64,000 bases of DNA from Kuschelorhynchus macadamiae (taxonomy: Eukaryota; Arthropoda; Insecta; Coleoptera; Curculionidae), in the NCBI GenBank assembly GCA_030620095.1, contig JAUTXW010004705.1, positions 676,501 to 740,500 of the forward strand, in the 5' to 3' direction. The notes beneath the pieces were generated by a model. The model worked only from the letters and a program-made list of their open reading frames with translations, was not told where the DNA came from and ran no database searches. The position numbers and the translations under genes are program-made. The stretch's first letter is position 1, and each line of letters begins with the position of its first letter. This document shows positions 23,451-34,584 of the stretch, piece by piece.

Positions 23451-24005
23451 GAATACTGTGAGACAACAAGGTTGAGAAACAATAAAAAAAATGAAATGGT
23501 ATACAGGAGTATCGAAGCTTTGGTTTTATTTAAGCGGGTACAGTAATTGACTGAATCTATTTATGTTAGATTTGGACAAAAAAAATTAGTGGAGATGAAA
23601 AATATAGATTTGTTTCAATCCGAATGATTGGTTAGATATGAGAATAAAAGAGAGGTATTGTCAAAAATTGTTATTTACGCATGCGCAAAATAAATATTAA
23701 AGAGAATGGTGACTTTCGACTTGACAAACACAACATGAAAATGTAGCAATAAACGTCAGTCAGAAAATATATATGAAATGAATATCAAAAAATTAATTTT
23801 TAAAAATCGGTAAGTTTTATTATAAAGTAAGTTCCGGGTATTTTGATATAAAAATAGGTAAAGCCCATTTAACACAATATTACTCATAATAAAACTTTCT
23901 CTTTATCAAGAAAAGGGACAGATATTAATATTTATATAATGTCCATAAAAGTATTACCAAGTAACTATATGCATATAAATTGTGTTATATGTGTGGTGGA
24001 ATGTA
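23451..24005. other. No gene recognised
   Basis: AT-rich sequence with ATG-poor short frames; no repeat match inside the window that I can see. Confidence 0.5.
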
Positions 24006-25702
24006 CAGGGTGTTAATTAAGTACGTAGCCAAACTTTAGGGGCTGATTGCTGAGATCATTTTAAGAAAAAATGTTCATATAAACATGTGGTCTAAAATGC
24101 TTCGTTCTCGAGATACAGGGTGTTGAATTTAAAAAAAAAAGGTTTTTTATTATTATTTGTAAGACCTCTTAGCGGATGTTATTGAAACTTGGTAGATAAA
24201 GTACATGTTTGAGATGCAAGTTTCTCAAGGTTAAAATGTTTCGACCCAGCCATGGACGTGCGCACGGGCGGGCATTCCATTTTTTATTTTAATACATTTA
24301 TGGTACGCCACTGTCTATCTTCAAAAATAGTGGCGTTTTTCTAATGAGCAACTCAAACTACTTATGAGTTGTCTTTTGTGTATTTTTGATATAATAGACC
24401 GTTTTCGAGAAAATAAAAAAATTCTGAGTACGTTTTCCCATTAAACTATTAAAAAAATAAGGTATTTTAATAATATCTGCAAGTCTCCTTAGGATATTTT
24501 ATTGAAATTGGGTGAACAAAATAAGGATTTAAAGTGCTACTCTTCTGACTAAAAAAAAAAACGATTCAAGCACTGGCGTGCGCATGGGTAATCGTTCCAT
24601 TTATTGTTTTAGTAAGTTCGCTGTACGCCACTGCCTATTTTTAAAACTGATATATATTAATAATCGAATATTAAAAAATTCTTTTGCGTTTTTTTGATAA
24701 AATACGGTTTTCGAGAAAAGCGAAACAAATTGATTACGTTATCTTATTAGATTTTTTCTAAAAAATAAGATATTTTATTAATATTTGCAAAATCACTTAA
24801 GAAATTGTAGTCAGTCTCCAAATAAACGCCCATAGAAAGAAAGCGTTGTTTCATTTTAGTCGTAACACATTAGTAGTAATGCACACCAAGATTCAATAAA
24901 ATTTCTGCAATATTAATAAAATATCTTACTTTTTTGAAAAAGTCTAATGGGATAACGCAATCAATTTTTTTTGCTTTTCTCGAAAACGGTAAATTATATC
25001 AAAAAAACACAAAAGACGATTTTTAAGTGTTTCCGATTAATAATTGCGAAAATACAATCAGTTTCAAAAATAGACAGTGGCGTACAGCAAACTTACTAAA
25101 ACAAAAATTGGAATGATTGCCCATGCGCAGGCCAGTGGTCCATGCGTCTTTATTTAGTCAGAAAAATAGCACTTTAAACATTTATTTACCTCACCTATTT
25201 TCAATAAAATATCTTAAGGAGTCTTGCAAATATTACTAAAATACCTTATTTTTTAAATAGTTTAATAGGATAACGTACTCAGAAATTTTGATTTTCTCGA
25301 GAACGGTTCATTAAATCAAAAATACACAAAAGACAACTTATAAGTAGTTTGAATAGCCCATTACAAAAACACAACCATTTTTGAAGATAGGCAGTGGCAC
25401 ACCATAAATTTATTAAAATAACAAATGGAATGCCTGCCCATGCGCACGCCTATGGCTGCGTCGAAACTTTTCCACTTTGGGAAAGTTGCATCTCAAACAT
25501 GTACTTTACCTACCAAGTTTCAATAAAATCCGTTAAGGGGTTTTACAAATATTAATAAAAATCCTTATTTTTTAAAAAAGTTCAACACCCTGTATCTCGA
25601 GAACGAAGCATTTTAGACCACATGTTTATATGAAATTTTTTTCTTAAAATAATCTTAGCAATCAGCTCTTGAAGTTTGGGTACGTACTTAATTAACACCC
25701 TG
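24006..25702. mobile_element. Giant palindrome built of tandem units
   Basis: Between TA dinucleotides, the left arm (24006-24795) starting CAGGGTGTTAATTAAGTACG is mirrored by the right arm (24900-25702) ending TACTTAATTAACACCCTG; the loop is about 105 bp. Each arm is itself two and a bit tandem copies of a unit of about 310 bp, shown by AAGACCTCTTAGCGG at 24161 against AAGTCTCCTTAGGATA at 24481 and a third start near 24789, and by repeated TACGCCACTG and GCGCATGGG/GCGCACGGG blocks. No reading frame. The ends match the mariner-type ends elsewhere in the window. Confidence 0.75.
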
Positions 25703-26539
25703 TATACTAAACTTTTTTTGTGGAAACTTACAAAAAATGGTTTGTGATCAGATTAGATTAAATGCGGCAATATAGCATTTAAGCTAAGATTTCAAATTAA
25801 CAAAAGTGTGTCGGGATATTTTAAAAAATAATGAAGAAAACCGTAGATCAAAATTATAAGAAAACGATAATAGATTGAGGGACTTGCATAAAGGCTCACA
25901 GGTGTCTAGCTACGCCAGTACGCCAGTACGCCAGTGAACGTATAATTATAAAATTTGGCTTTCAACTTATTTACAAACTTTTACCACACGAATCTGAAAA
26001 CCGCACAAGAACAAAAAATGACAGCAAATTTAAAATTCTTTCTTGGCATGTTGCTAAATGACTTGGCTGCTGTTTACCCAGCGGTTTTTTCTCTCCTTTT
26101 CTGGAGGGGCAATTAGAGGCATGTACACCTATATTTATTCATATAATCTTTATAATTATCTGGACATTAAGCGAAGCAAAATGGAATAGCGGTCGCAACA
26201 ATTCTTGCATTTATTAGCCGGGTGGCTTTTCACATATTTCAACGTCGATTCCTCGCCATTTATTTATAGGCATTTATTGTTGGATATTTTCTTACGCATT
26301 CCTCAGTTAGTTATTTTCTTATAATTACAATTTTGCACCTTGCATGTTCTGTCTATAGGTTTTAGATTTATTTGTCACTTCGAAAGCAGTGTTCTGCTTC
26401 ACAAGATTAAACAATTTTTTTTTTTAATTTTCCGGATATATCTATTACTAGTCTATGCAGTTTGACTAACTTGCGTACTGCGAATATAAAAAGTGAACAA
26501 AAATCACAAATTAAAAATCAATTAAACCAAATAATATTG
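25703..26539. other. No gene; short triple repeat
   Basis: ACGCCAGT is repeated three times near 25911-25935. The part at 26020-26390 is less AT-biased, with CATTTATTAGCCGGGTGGC and TAATTACAATTTTG, and has no copy elsewhere in the window; it could be unique non-coding DNA. No coding frame. Confidence 0.4.
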
Positions 26540-27046
26540 TAAACCCGTACTAGTGTTTTACTAGACCGTCAACTTGTTTCGCTATATTGGATTTTTACTA
26601 AAATATTACCAGGTCATCCCCATATGAACCTTAATTTTGACCAAAATTTGAAGTCAATCGTGTAAATAGCTTTTTAGCTAGGCGGTGAACCGACAGACAG
26701 ACTGATGGAATTGATAAAATATAATATTTGTCTTCTAGGGACGCTAAAACATGAAGATATGTAGAAGAGAGATTTATTCACTATAACAGACATTTCATTT
26801 GGCAGCAATTTTGTTTCGTCATCTTGAATTCGTACCACAATTATACCAGTTAATCTCTATACCACATTTAATTACTGCACAACATTTGAAATAAATCCAT
26901 TAAGTAGTTTTTTCTGCCAGACTTATTAAATATGTGATTAAGCCACCATTTTGTTTCAAAATCTTAAACTTGTAGCAAAATTTTAACAGTTAATTCCGAC
27001 CTTGCACTTGATTTTTGTGCAAAATTGAAAAGAAATTGGATAAGTA

Positions 27047-28434
27047 CAGTCAAATGCCCATACTTGGGAAGCCGCCCTTACTTGGGCCAAATTTACCGGT
27101 TTTTTTAACGTATTTTAAAAATTCAAGGTTATTCCCGCGAGCCAGTTCAAATGCTTTGCCGAGTTCTTTAGTATCGATTCAACCACTGTAGAGGCATGTC
27201 GTTGAGCCAGCTTGATAATTTTTGTAAGCATTTGATGTCAAAAGTGAACCTCGATTCAGAAGACACGGTTATCGAAGCTGAAAACAGGATCAGAAGATTT
27301 AGTTAAGAGCAGGCAAATTAATTTTCCTCTGCTAACGGACTATCACATCAGAATGTCGAAGGAAACAAAAAGTGTGATAAAGATAATAAAAAGACTAACG
27401 AAGAAAATAATAAGACTGACGAAGAAATTAAAAAGGCGGAAAAAGAGATTAAGAAGACTGTTGAAGCGAATACAAAAACTGAACAAGGAGATGAACAACC
27501 TTTAACTCAGACTGAAATTTTACCTCATCCTCAAAGAAAGACTCAAGTTGATATTCAAAGTAGCCATGAAAATAGAAATCCACAAATTGGAGATCTTGTT
27601 GCAGTCTCTCTAAAGCACGACAGAGGTACTAAAAAGGAACGCTGCAAAGAACTTGTCGCCAATGTTGTAAAGATTAACATCGATAAAATATTATTAGACT
27701 TCATGGGAAATTATAAAGGATCTGAAGATACCTTCGTAAATCCAGATGTTGATGACAGAATGTTCGTCCAAAAATCTACGGTTAAACGCATTTTAATGCC
27801 TATTAATCAATCTAGAAATAGATTCGCTTTTAACCTATTAATTAATATTTAAGTTTCTTTCACGTTTTTAAGTTTGTTTCATAGTAACTAAAGTGTTTAC
27901 ACGTATATTCCTCCTTTTTAACTGTTTTTGTTAGTAACTAAACGTAGAGTAAGTCGCTTAGGGTTTATGTTCCTGATTTTAGACTGTTTTGTTTTAATAT
28001 TTTGTTTAGTTTAGTACTGTAAGCAAAATTTTCTTATGTATAACGTTTAAAGAAACAAAGAGAATATGCATCAAAATATGTTTTTATATAAATAGTTACG
28101 CGTAACAAAACATTCTTTGACGTGAATTCAAAATTCTTCATTTTTACAAAACATGCTTAATTTTTTTTAAATATATTTTATTATCCCAAGTTAATGTATG
28201 TCCTCCAAACATGAGCCAAATTTGGTTTAATACTTAGGTTTAACGCACAAATACGCACAATACACGCAAAATATAACAAATTCTATGTCATTGTTTATAA
28301 CAACACAATTACTGAAAGGGATGATTTAGACCTCCACCCAACTTTTAGACACAAAATTGAATTCCTATTGTAAATCAGGTGAATGTTTTTAAAAGAAAAA
28401 GCTGAAAATTGTCCCATGTATGGGCATTTGACTG
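27047..28434 (+). mobile_element. Pogo-like element, internally deleted
   Basis: A 1388-bp element between TA dinucleotides (27045-27046 and 28435-28436). The inverted ends are CAGTCAAATGCCCATACTTG on the left and the complement of CATGTATGGGCATTTGACTG on the right. CAGT-starting ends and a TA target fit the pogo/Tigger branch of Tc1-mariner. Only the C-terminal part of a transposase-type protein remains inside; the catalytic core is missing, so this copy would depend on another one. Confidence 0.75.
27322..27852 (+). pseudogene. C-terminal part of a pogo-like transposase
   Basis: A 176-codon open frame with no usable ATG at its start. It begins with a Lys/Glu/Asn-rich linker (DKDNKKTNEENNKTDEEIKK) and then a compact tail: NPQIGDLVAVSLKHDRGTKK, ERCKELVANVVKI, LLDFMGNYKGSEDTFVNPDV and DDRMFVQKSTVKRILMPI. 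The pattern IGD.V.V...VG.I...DTF..P.VDD is one I associate with the C-termini of insect pogo-like transposases. No DDE core or DNA-binding domain precedes it. A competing 50-codon frame, MSKETKSVIK..., overlaps its start but is only a low-complexity Lys-rich shadow. Confidence 0.6.
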
Positions 28435-28790
28435 TAGTTCTTCAATAAACATTCCCTTAGATCGCCATTTTGTTTTGCCATATTGGATTTTAACCAAGTT
28501 TTACTATTTTTTTGGTATCTAAGCACGCTTAAACTTGCGGATATATAAAACCTGATAGGGTGATTTTTTTACTATTACAAACATTTTATTTGACCGTCAT
28601 TTTGTTCCGCCATCTTAAATTAGTAACAGTTTTACTAGTTCATCTCTATAGCATCATTAGTTATGGCAGACAATACGAAATCAGTCCATTAAGTGTAAAA
28701 GGCGGAGTTTTTAAATACTTTATTAAGCCGCCATTTTGTTCCGTCATCTTGTTTGGGCTAGTTAATTTACTTCAAATTTTACACAAAAAT

Positions 28791-29270
28791 CAAGTGGTAC
28801 GTAGGAATGAACTGCTAACATTTTGGTGGGAATCCAAGATTACAAAACAGAATAAAATATTTAAACAATTAGCCTGAAAATGTATACTTATTTCTTATTA
28901 GATTAATGTCAAATTTTATGCAAGCATTAGATGTGATATAGAAACAAACTGATAAAGTTTTAGTATGTATTCAAGATGGAGAAACAAAATGGCGGCCAAA
29001 TAAAATGTTTAACGAAACAACGTAAAAAATCTTCTAATTCAATAGACATTACATTTTGCAGAAAAAATAAATCTGAAATAGGGATAAAATAAAATAAAAT
29101 AAGCGAATTCAAAATGATGGAACAAAATGACGAAGTGTATCAAGTAAAAACTACTTATTCAGTTTATTTTATTTAAAGAGTGGCATAAGTACAAACTGGT
29201 AAAATATTGAAAGCAATCAAATATGAGGAAACAAAATACTGACAAATTTTTTTTTTAAACTATTCTTTAT
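28791..29270 (-). repeat. CCATCTTG modular repeat family, copy 4 (reversed)
   Basis: On the minus strand: complements of GGCCGCCATTTTG (CAAAATGGCGGCCAAA at 28986-29001), of CATTTTGTTCC and of AAGTAGTTTTT. Copies 3 and 4 face each other with a centre near 28850. Confidence 0.6.
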
Positions 29271-30163
29271 AAAAGGAAAGATTTAAAACGGGAAAGTTCC
29301 GGGTAATGAAAATTTACCAATTTTTTTTATATCGTAGGGCAGAAAACGCCATACTAAATAAATATTTTTTATGCAGAACCAAATGTAAGTTTCGACAAAA
29401 CAATATAAACTACGGATTAGTTGTTAAAAATGACTAAAGTTTTGGTCTGTCTTTAAATATTACATTTCATTTGAGAATATTCATTATTTTACTTCTTACG
29501 GAAATGCAAATTTCATTATTACACATCAAATTAAATATTTAATTGCAGGCAATCTCCGTACAACGAAATTGCACTCCTGGTACCAATCCACATTTCCTAC
29601 TAAGGTTATCTTCGATGACGTATCGTACTCATTCATAATTATTATCTCTATAATTACACCATATGTCAACTAATTACAAACGGAATATATCTCTAAACAT
29701 GTATATACTCGTACGCCAAAATATATAGTTCATTATCTAGGTCAAATTAGATCATAACTATATTAATACATTTTACATTGAGTCTGTTATGTGATAAAAT
29801 TATTATTTTACATAGCTAATACGTGCAATATAATACAAAATAAATGTACCTAATTTATTCAGATAGCACGAATAAAACAGACATGAATCACACGTGGATC
29901 TGTATAGAGACAGAGGTGTAACCAGACATCATTTTAAGGAGACTATAAAAATCCAAAAAATAAACTTCGATGCTAAATATATTTTTTTTCTACGAGCGCG
30001 CGCGAAATGACTACTTTGCGCACTCATTTGCGTGCGAAAAGTTAAACTTTGCGCACGGAAACTCTTTGCGCATATTTTTTTATTCGCATAATTATCGTCT
30101 TTAAACAGGACTTTTATTAGATATTTTTGTTACGCTTGTAGAGAATTTAGCCAACCTGCAATT
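29271..30163. other. No gene; GCGC-rich patch
   Basis: Mostly AT-rich. At 29990-30085 there is a cluster of TTTGCGCA motifs and GAGCGCGCGCG; a single related GCGCAAAGTGTC lies at 30753. These may mark the outer parts of the Crypton-like relic between them, but a clear inverted repeat is not visible. Confidence 0.4.
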
Positions 30164-30269
30164 TTGACAATTCCACCTTGCAATTTTGACAATTTCAATC
30201 TTTTTGCTGTCATCCAAAATACAAACACCCAATCATTTGAAAAAAGCTTCAAAAAAGTAATTCTGCGTA

Positions 30270-30680
30270 AAATGGATAGTTCGAATGGAGAAATACCAGA
30301 AGAGGTACAAACAGCCGAGGAATCAGCAAATTTGGAGCGACTGCCAGTAGAATCAAAACAGAAGTGTGAAAAGCAGTACGACTTGTTCGGGAAATGGTCC
30401 GACTCACTGCATAGGAAAAAGAGTTATGCAACAATATTTGTTCAATAAGTGGCAGTGCAAAAAGTCATCCAGTTGAAATACCAAGTATTTCAATTTGCGA
30501 GAAAAACATTGAAGTTCCATTTCATTCATTAACGCCGGATAACGAAGCATCTTCATGAGCTTTCGAAAGAAACCAGTTGCACTCAGCTTTAAATTTGAAG
30601 CATGCCACAAACTGTACTTTCAATATTAATATTGTTAATAATATTAATATAATAAGTAATATTATTTCTGTTTTAAGTTA
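30270..30680 (+). pseudogene. Crypton-like tyrosine-recombinase element relic
   Basis: The N-terminal frame MDSSNGEIPEEVQTAEESAN-LERLPVESKQKCEKQYDLFG has the LP..SK..YE..Y..F..W pattern of the N-terminal helical domain of Crypton-type tyrosine recombinases. It breaks at 30448. After a frame change, 30454-30680 reads HPVEIPSISICEKNIEVPFH, then LTPDNEASS, a stop, AFERNQLHSALNLKHATNC and TFNINIVNN, a tail I associate with the same proteins. The whole catalytic domain (R..H..RHR..Y) is missing, so this is a deletion derivative. The family call depends on recollection of motif wording and could be wrong. Confidence 0.45.
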
Positions 30681-31049
30681 AAATAAAAAATATTTCTAAT
30701 TTATTTAAGGGTTTTTACAATTTTCTGACATAAAAATATTGTTCCTAACAATTGCGCAAAGTGTCTTTCTCGCACTTAAATCTTCCGAACCCCTCAATAC
30801 CGTTTTTACCAAACGACTAAAAATTAAAAAAAATTAACCCAAACAATTTTTTTTGACGGTGGCCCTTTGGAACTAAATAAGTTTACACTGTTAGACCCTC
30901 TGCAGCTGAGGAAAATGCAAAATAGTTGAAAATATTCTTTTTTTTTATATACAGGGTGTCCCAATAGTGCGTTCTCGGTTGATATCTTGATAACGGATAC
31001 CGATATAAAAAAAGTTCAAATACAAAAGTTGTAGAACAATACCACTTTC

Positions 31050-31561
31050 CACTATTATAGTTCTGAAAACCCCAGATTCTTTATCCCCTTGGATCACCAG
31101 CATAGATGGTCTTTTAATGTATGGGCTGGTATAATCGGTAACCGTATCATTGGACCTTATTTTTTCGAAAATAGAGTTAAAGGAGACACTTTCCTAAATT
31201 TACTGAATCTAGTGAGGCGGATGTGGTTCCAATTAGATGGCGCTCCGGCACATTTTAGCAGGCAGGTGAGGCAATTTTTAGACGCGAATTATGAAAATAA
31301 ATGGATTGGTAGGGGAGGTCCAGTATCATGGCCGGCAAGGTCTCCGGACCTCACAAAACTAGATTTTTCTTGTGGGGTTGTATTAAAGAGCAAGTTTACC
31401 AAACGCCACCTACTACCACAGAGAATATGAAAATGAGAATTAGAAATGCATGTACAAATATCAATGCCGCGATGCTGAATAGAGTTAACAATTCCTTTGT
31501 GAATCGCCTACAAGTGTCTATTGAAAGAAATGGTGGTCATATTGAACATTTAATCAAGTGA
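31050..31561 (+). pseudogene. DD41D mariner transposase, 3' part
   Basis: The frame at 31089-31430 starts inside the catalytic core: WSFNVWAGIIGNRIIGPYFF, D50 in WFQLDGAPAHF and D92 in SPDLTKLDF, again with 41 residues between. A frameshift near 31365 moves the rest to 31328-31561 (FLWGCIKEQVYQTPPTTTEN, IRNACTNINAAMLNRVNNSF), which ends normally. The helix-turn-helix region and the first catalytic Asp are deleted. The sequence is closely related to, but distinct from, the transposase at 7.3 kb. Confidence 0.8.
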
Positions 31562-31679
31562 TTGTAGGACTTCTTTTTCTGTTGTGTCTCTTTAATTAAA
31601 ATATTTATTTGCTTTTTTACATAAAGAAAAATAGTAGACTGAATTTTTAATTTTGCATTTTTTACTGTGTATTAATGTA

Positions 31680-31800
31680 CAGGGCGATTCACCGAGATTT
31701 GCCACCCCCTTTAATTCCTTTATTTTTAATGACAGAGAAAAGTTGAAATACAAAACTGTCCCTCGGATATCAACTTTGTTATTTTAAATGAAACACCCTG
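31680..31800. mobile_element. 121-bp mini-MITE nested in the mariner
   Basis: Starts CAGGGCGATTCACCGAG and ends ATGAAACACCCTG, between TA pairs at 31678-31679 and 31801-31802. Only the terminal few bases are inverted. It may be an independent insertion or a product of internal rearrangement. Confidence 0.45.
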
Positions 31801-32313
31801 TATATTATAACATTTTTGGATTCCTCGGAAAATTCTATAAATTCGATAATAAAGCAAATTCTAAGGCGATTGCCATTGAAAACCAAATAATAAATACAAA
31901 AATGTCAAAATCTCGGAAACTATGACAAATAGGTATAGGACATATTTATAACAAAAGATTTTTGGGTTTTGGGTCACGAATAGTCTAAAATATTAAAATA
32001 TTATACATTCCATTTAAAAAAATGAAGATATGATCTTTTTTTTTTTTTAATTTCTCCTACTTATCTAGGACCCCCTGTACAACGCCGACAAATTTTGTTC
32101 GCGCTGAAAGGCAACCCATACTTTTGTTAATGTTCCTGCCAAAAATCATAATATTATATCAAAAAGCCAACGGCCCACGTCGTTTGAAAAAAGGCCTTGC
32201 AATTCATAATTTTTTACAAAATGGCGGATATTAGAAAAACTATCAGATTTAGACATAGGACATGTTATACAAAAAATGTGTAGAATCACGAGGAGAATTT
32301 AAATATGCAAAAC

Positions 32314-32381
32314 TATACAGGGTGTCCCATGAGAAAAAACACAACTTTGCTTCGCTACAGATTTTTGAGACACCCTGTATA
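32314..32381. mobile_element. 68-bp mini-MITE nested in the mariner
   Basis: TATACAGGGTGTC at the left and GACACCCTGTATA at the right are exact reverse complements of 13 bp, with about 40 bp between. It is one of the smallest possible units with mariner-like ends. Confidence 0.5.
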
Positions 32382-32505
32382 AATGAAAATAATTTTAGGT
32401 TATGTAGCCTGTATTGTTCTACAACTTTTGCATTTCAACTTTTTTTATATCGCTATCCGTTATCAAGATATCAACCGAGAACGCACTATTGGGACACCCT
32501 GTATA

Positions 32506-33199
32506 TCAACTATTTTTTGGCTCTGCTGACTTTTGCTAAATACGACTTCTGAGATAAATCCATCAGAAACTATAATTAATTTTCATCCATTGACATCTCC
32601 TTTCAAGGAAAATTTCTGGAAGTTGTGAATACGTCCGGAGACCAAATTTTAATAATTCCAAAAAAAAAATGTTGTATTTTTTTATATTTAAGGATTAATT
32701 TAAAGTACGAAATCCGCGGCTGGAAGATGTAAAAATTAGTTTTAACTTCAAAAATATTAATCGTATTTTTATAAATAATTATTCGTTTGCTTTGTCCGTA
32801 CGGACTTATTTTCCAAACAGGGTCTGAGACAATATTATTGCATTGACAGCAAGGTTTCTTAATGTGGTAAATAATCATTAAATTTTTTCATTTTCTTTTT
32901 ACTACTTTTTCGAAATTCTCAAAAAACTCAAGATGAACCGCAAATAAACAAGTATCGATTCAAAGATTAATTCACTATCTTTCTAATTATCAAATTGAAC
33001 TTCGTCTTTTGTGCAGCAAAATAAACTCGTCAATAAAAAGATCGGCAAATCCAATTATTTTAGGCATCATATTCAAAGTGCTGTGGTTTGAAAACAAGTC
33101 AAAGTATTTTTACGAGCTTTGCGGATTTTCAAAGATCGTTTAATTTTGAGGTTGGCAAAACCTTTCGCTGTTATACGGGGTGTTGAATAAGATGGTGTA
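32506..33199. other. No gene; second copy of a dispersed repeat
   Basis: 32625-32740 matches 55155-55280 in the same orientation: GCGTC.GGAGACCAAA or GCGTCAGGGGACCAAA, TAATAATTC.A, and a block ending near AAGATGT. The rest is AT-rich with no coding relic. Confidence 0.5.
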
Positions 33200-33573
33200 A
33201 AAATTCAAAACTTTCTGGTGTCTGACAATTCGTCCATATTTTTTTTTCGTGTTGCTAATATTTTGGAACATTTTCGGCGGGTTTTCACAAAAAGCCCTCT
33301 GGCTTGAAAACATTTTTTTATTAAAAAAAAATTTTAGGGTATTATCTCGGAGCGTTTCCGGCGGTTTTTCAATAAAAGCCCTCTCTTTTAAAACCCAATT
33401 GTTGGGTCTTCTTCGGAAAATGTGGTAATTTGGTAAGGAATAAAATATCTTTTTTGTCTTAAAGCGATACATTTGTGTCGATATTAAAAACATTCTAACT
33501 TAAAGTATCTAGATTGCATACAGGTTGTCCCAATGTATATTGTTAATTATTTTCTTAAGCATAGGTTAACTCA

Positions 33574-34087
33574 TTGAGAAAGTATACTAACTTAAAGAAA
33601 GCAAGAAAAGAAAAAAATGTTAATACTAAATACGTTCCAATACCCCACACAGACGGTCTATTAGAAAAAATAAATCACATCTTGTCTAAACACGACATAA
33701 CTGTCTGTCATAAAGCTCAGAATTTACTAAACAGTCTTTTCACTCCCTTGAAAAGCAAAGTAATAAAAAAAATGAAATCAAACCTAGTTTACTCAATTCC
33801 ATGTTTAAATTGCTCAAAAACGTACATAGAAATGACAACACAATACTTAGAAAGTCGATTAAGCAGCCACAAATACAAAAAAATACATCTACTGCACTCC
33901 ACAAACACGAACGTTCAGAAAAACATGAATTGGATTTTAAACAAACCAACATTTTAGAGCAAGAAACTAATTATTGAAAACTCACAATAAAAGAAATGAT
34001 ACAAATTAAAAAGAAGAAAGATGCCGTCAACGATAAAAAAGACATCAATAACTCAAGCCAAATTTATCATAATCTGATATCTAAGTA
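33574..34087 (+). pseudogene. Penelope-like GIY-YIG endonuclease relic
   Basis: The 127-codon frame has YVPIPHTDGLLEKINHILSK, then SNLVYSIPCLNCSKTYIEMT and TQYLESRLSSHKY, the GIY-YIG core in its Penelope form (the second motif YIG reads YIE). Past a stop at 33955 and a frame change, TIKEMIQIKKKKDAV and INNSSQIYHNLI are recognisable to 34087. RT is absent. In the family this domain nicks DNA for target-primed reverse transcription. Confidence 0.7.
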
Positions 34088-34445
34088 AATTAATCTAAAT
34101 ATTAATAAACCACTCCTTACACAAAACCTTGTACATTTAAGTAACAGCATAAACCCAAACTCGGTATAGCAACAAAAATCCAAGTAAATATAAAAAAAAA
34201 GAAAAAATGTCTCGTTTTTATATTGCAAAATTCCAGACTATCGAAATTATTGTTATCTCAAAACATTCGTAAAACTTACATGTTTCCAAGGAATGTACTA
34301 TGTATTATATTAATTTTGTTTTAAATGTCATTTTTGTTTTTATGGTCATGATTTGTTTTAAATGTAATGTTTTTTGAGTGATGTTTTTAACCATTTTAAA
34401 ATTTAAATATTAACTATACATGTTTTTATTGTAGAAAATAAATAT

Positions 34446-34480
34446 CTCGAGAAAGCTCAATATAATGAGCGAAACGTCGA
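34446..34480 (+). ncRNA. Hammerhead-like motif of a Penelope element
   Basis: CTCGAGAAAGCTC, a 7-base loop, then GAGCGAAACGTCG. The GCTC/GAGC stem followed by GAAAC resembles helix II and the GAAA core strand of a hammerhead ribozyme; the other strand (canonical CTGATGA) reads CTCGAGA. Penelope-like elements are known to carry such motifs. Activity is unlikely given the altered core. Confidence 0.35.
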
Positions 34481-34584
34481 TACCAGTTATAGTTTTACTT
34501 CTCAATGAGTTAACCTACGCCCAAGAACATAATTAAAAAAAATACTTATATATGGTAAAAGAAAATAAAAACGAAATATATATA

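Larger units (their letters stand above)
26540..28790 (+). repeat. CCATCTTG modular repeat family, copy 3
   Basis: Shows the family blocks GACCGTCAACTTGTTTCGC, AATTTGAAGTCAATCGTGTA, GACAGACAGACTGATGG, TCTAGGGACGCTAAAACATG and several CGCCATTTTG modules. It is split by the pogo-like element at 27047-28434; the family text AAATTGGATAAGTA joins GTTCTTCAATAAAC across the insertion, which gives the empty site. Confidence 0.75.
30950..32503 (+). mobile_element. Mariner-type transposon with ~100-bp TIRs
   Basis: Ends TACAGGGTGTCCCAATAGTG and its reverse complement lie between TA pairs (30948-30949, 32504-32505). Inverted similarity continues for about 100 bp (GCGTTCTCGGTTGATATCTT, GATAACGGAT, AAAGTTGTAGAACAAT). 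It holds a deleted transposase, then two tiny elements with the same kind of ends (31680-31800 and 32314-32381). Confidence 0.8.
33541..34540 (+). mobile_element. Penelope-like element, 5'-truncated
   Basis: Inverted ends: 33543-33587 (TAATTATTTTCTTAAGCATA, GGTTAACTCATTGAGAA) mirror 34488-34537 (TTCTCAATGAGTTAACC, TACGCCCAAGAACATAATTA). Between them only the GIY-YIG end of the protein remains, followed by a 3' region with the CTCGAGAAAGCTC...GAGCGAAACGTCG stem-loop. This matches the terminal organisation of Penelope-like elements. Confidence 0.7.

Noticed and set aside
27354..27505. Small basic protein starting MSKETKSVIK
   Set aside because: It is the shifted frame of the Lys/Glu-rich linker of the pogo-like tail; the longer frame carries conserved-looking blocks and this one does not.
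32262..32552. 96-codon frame at the right end of the third mariner
   Set aside because: It runs through the 68-bp mini-element and the TIR, so it is not a gene.
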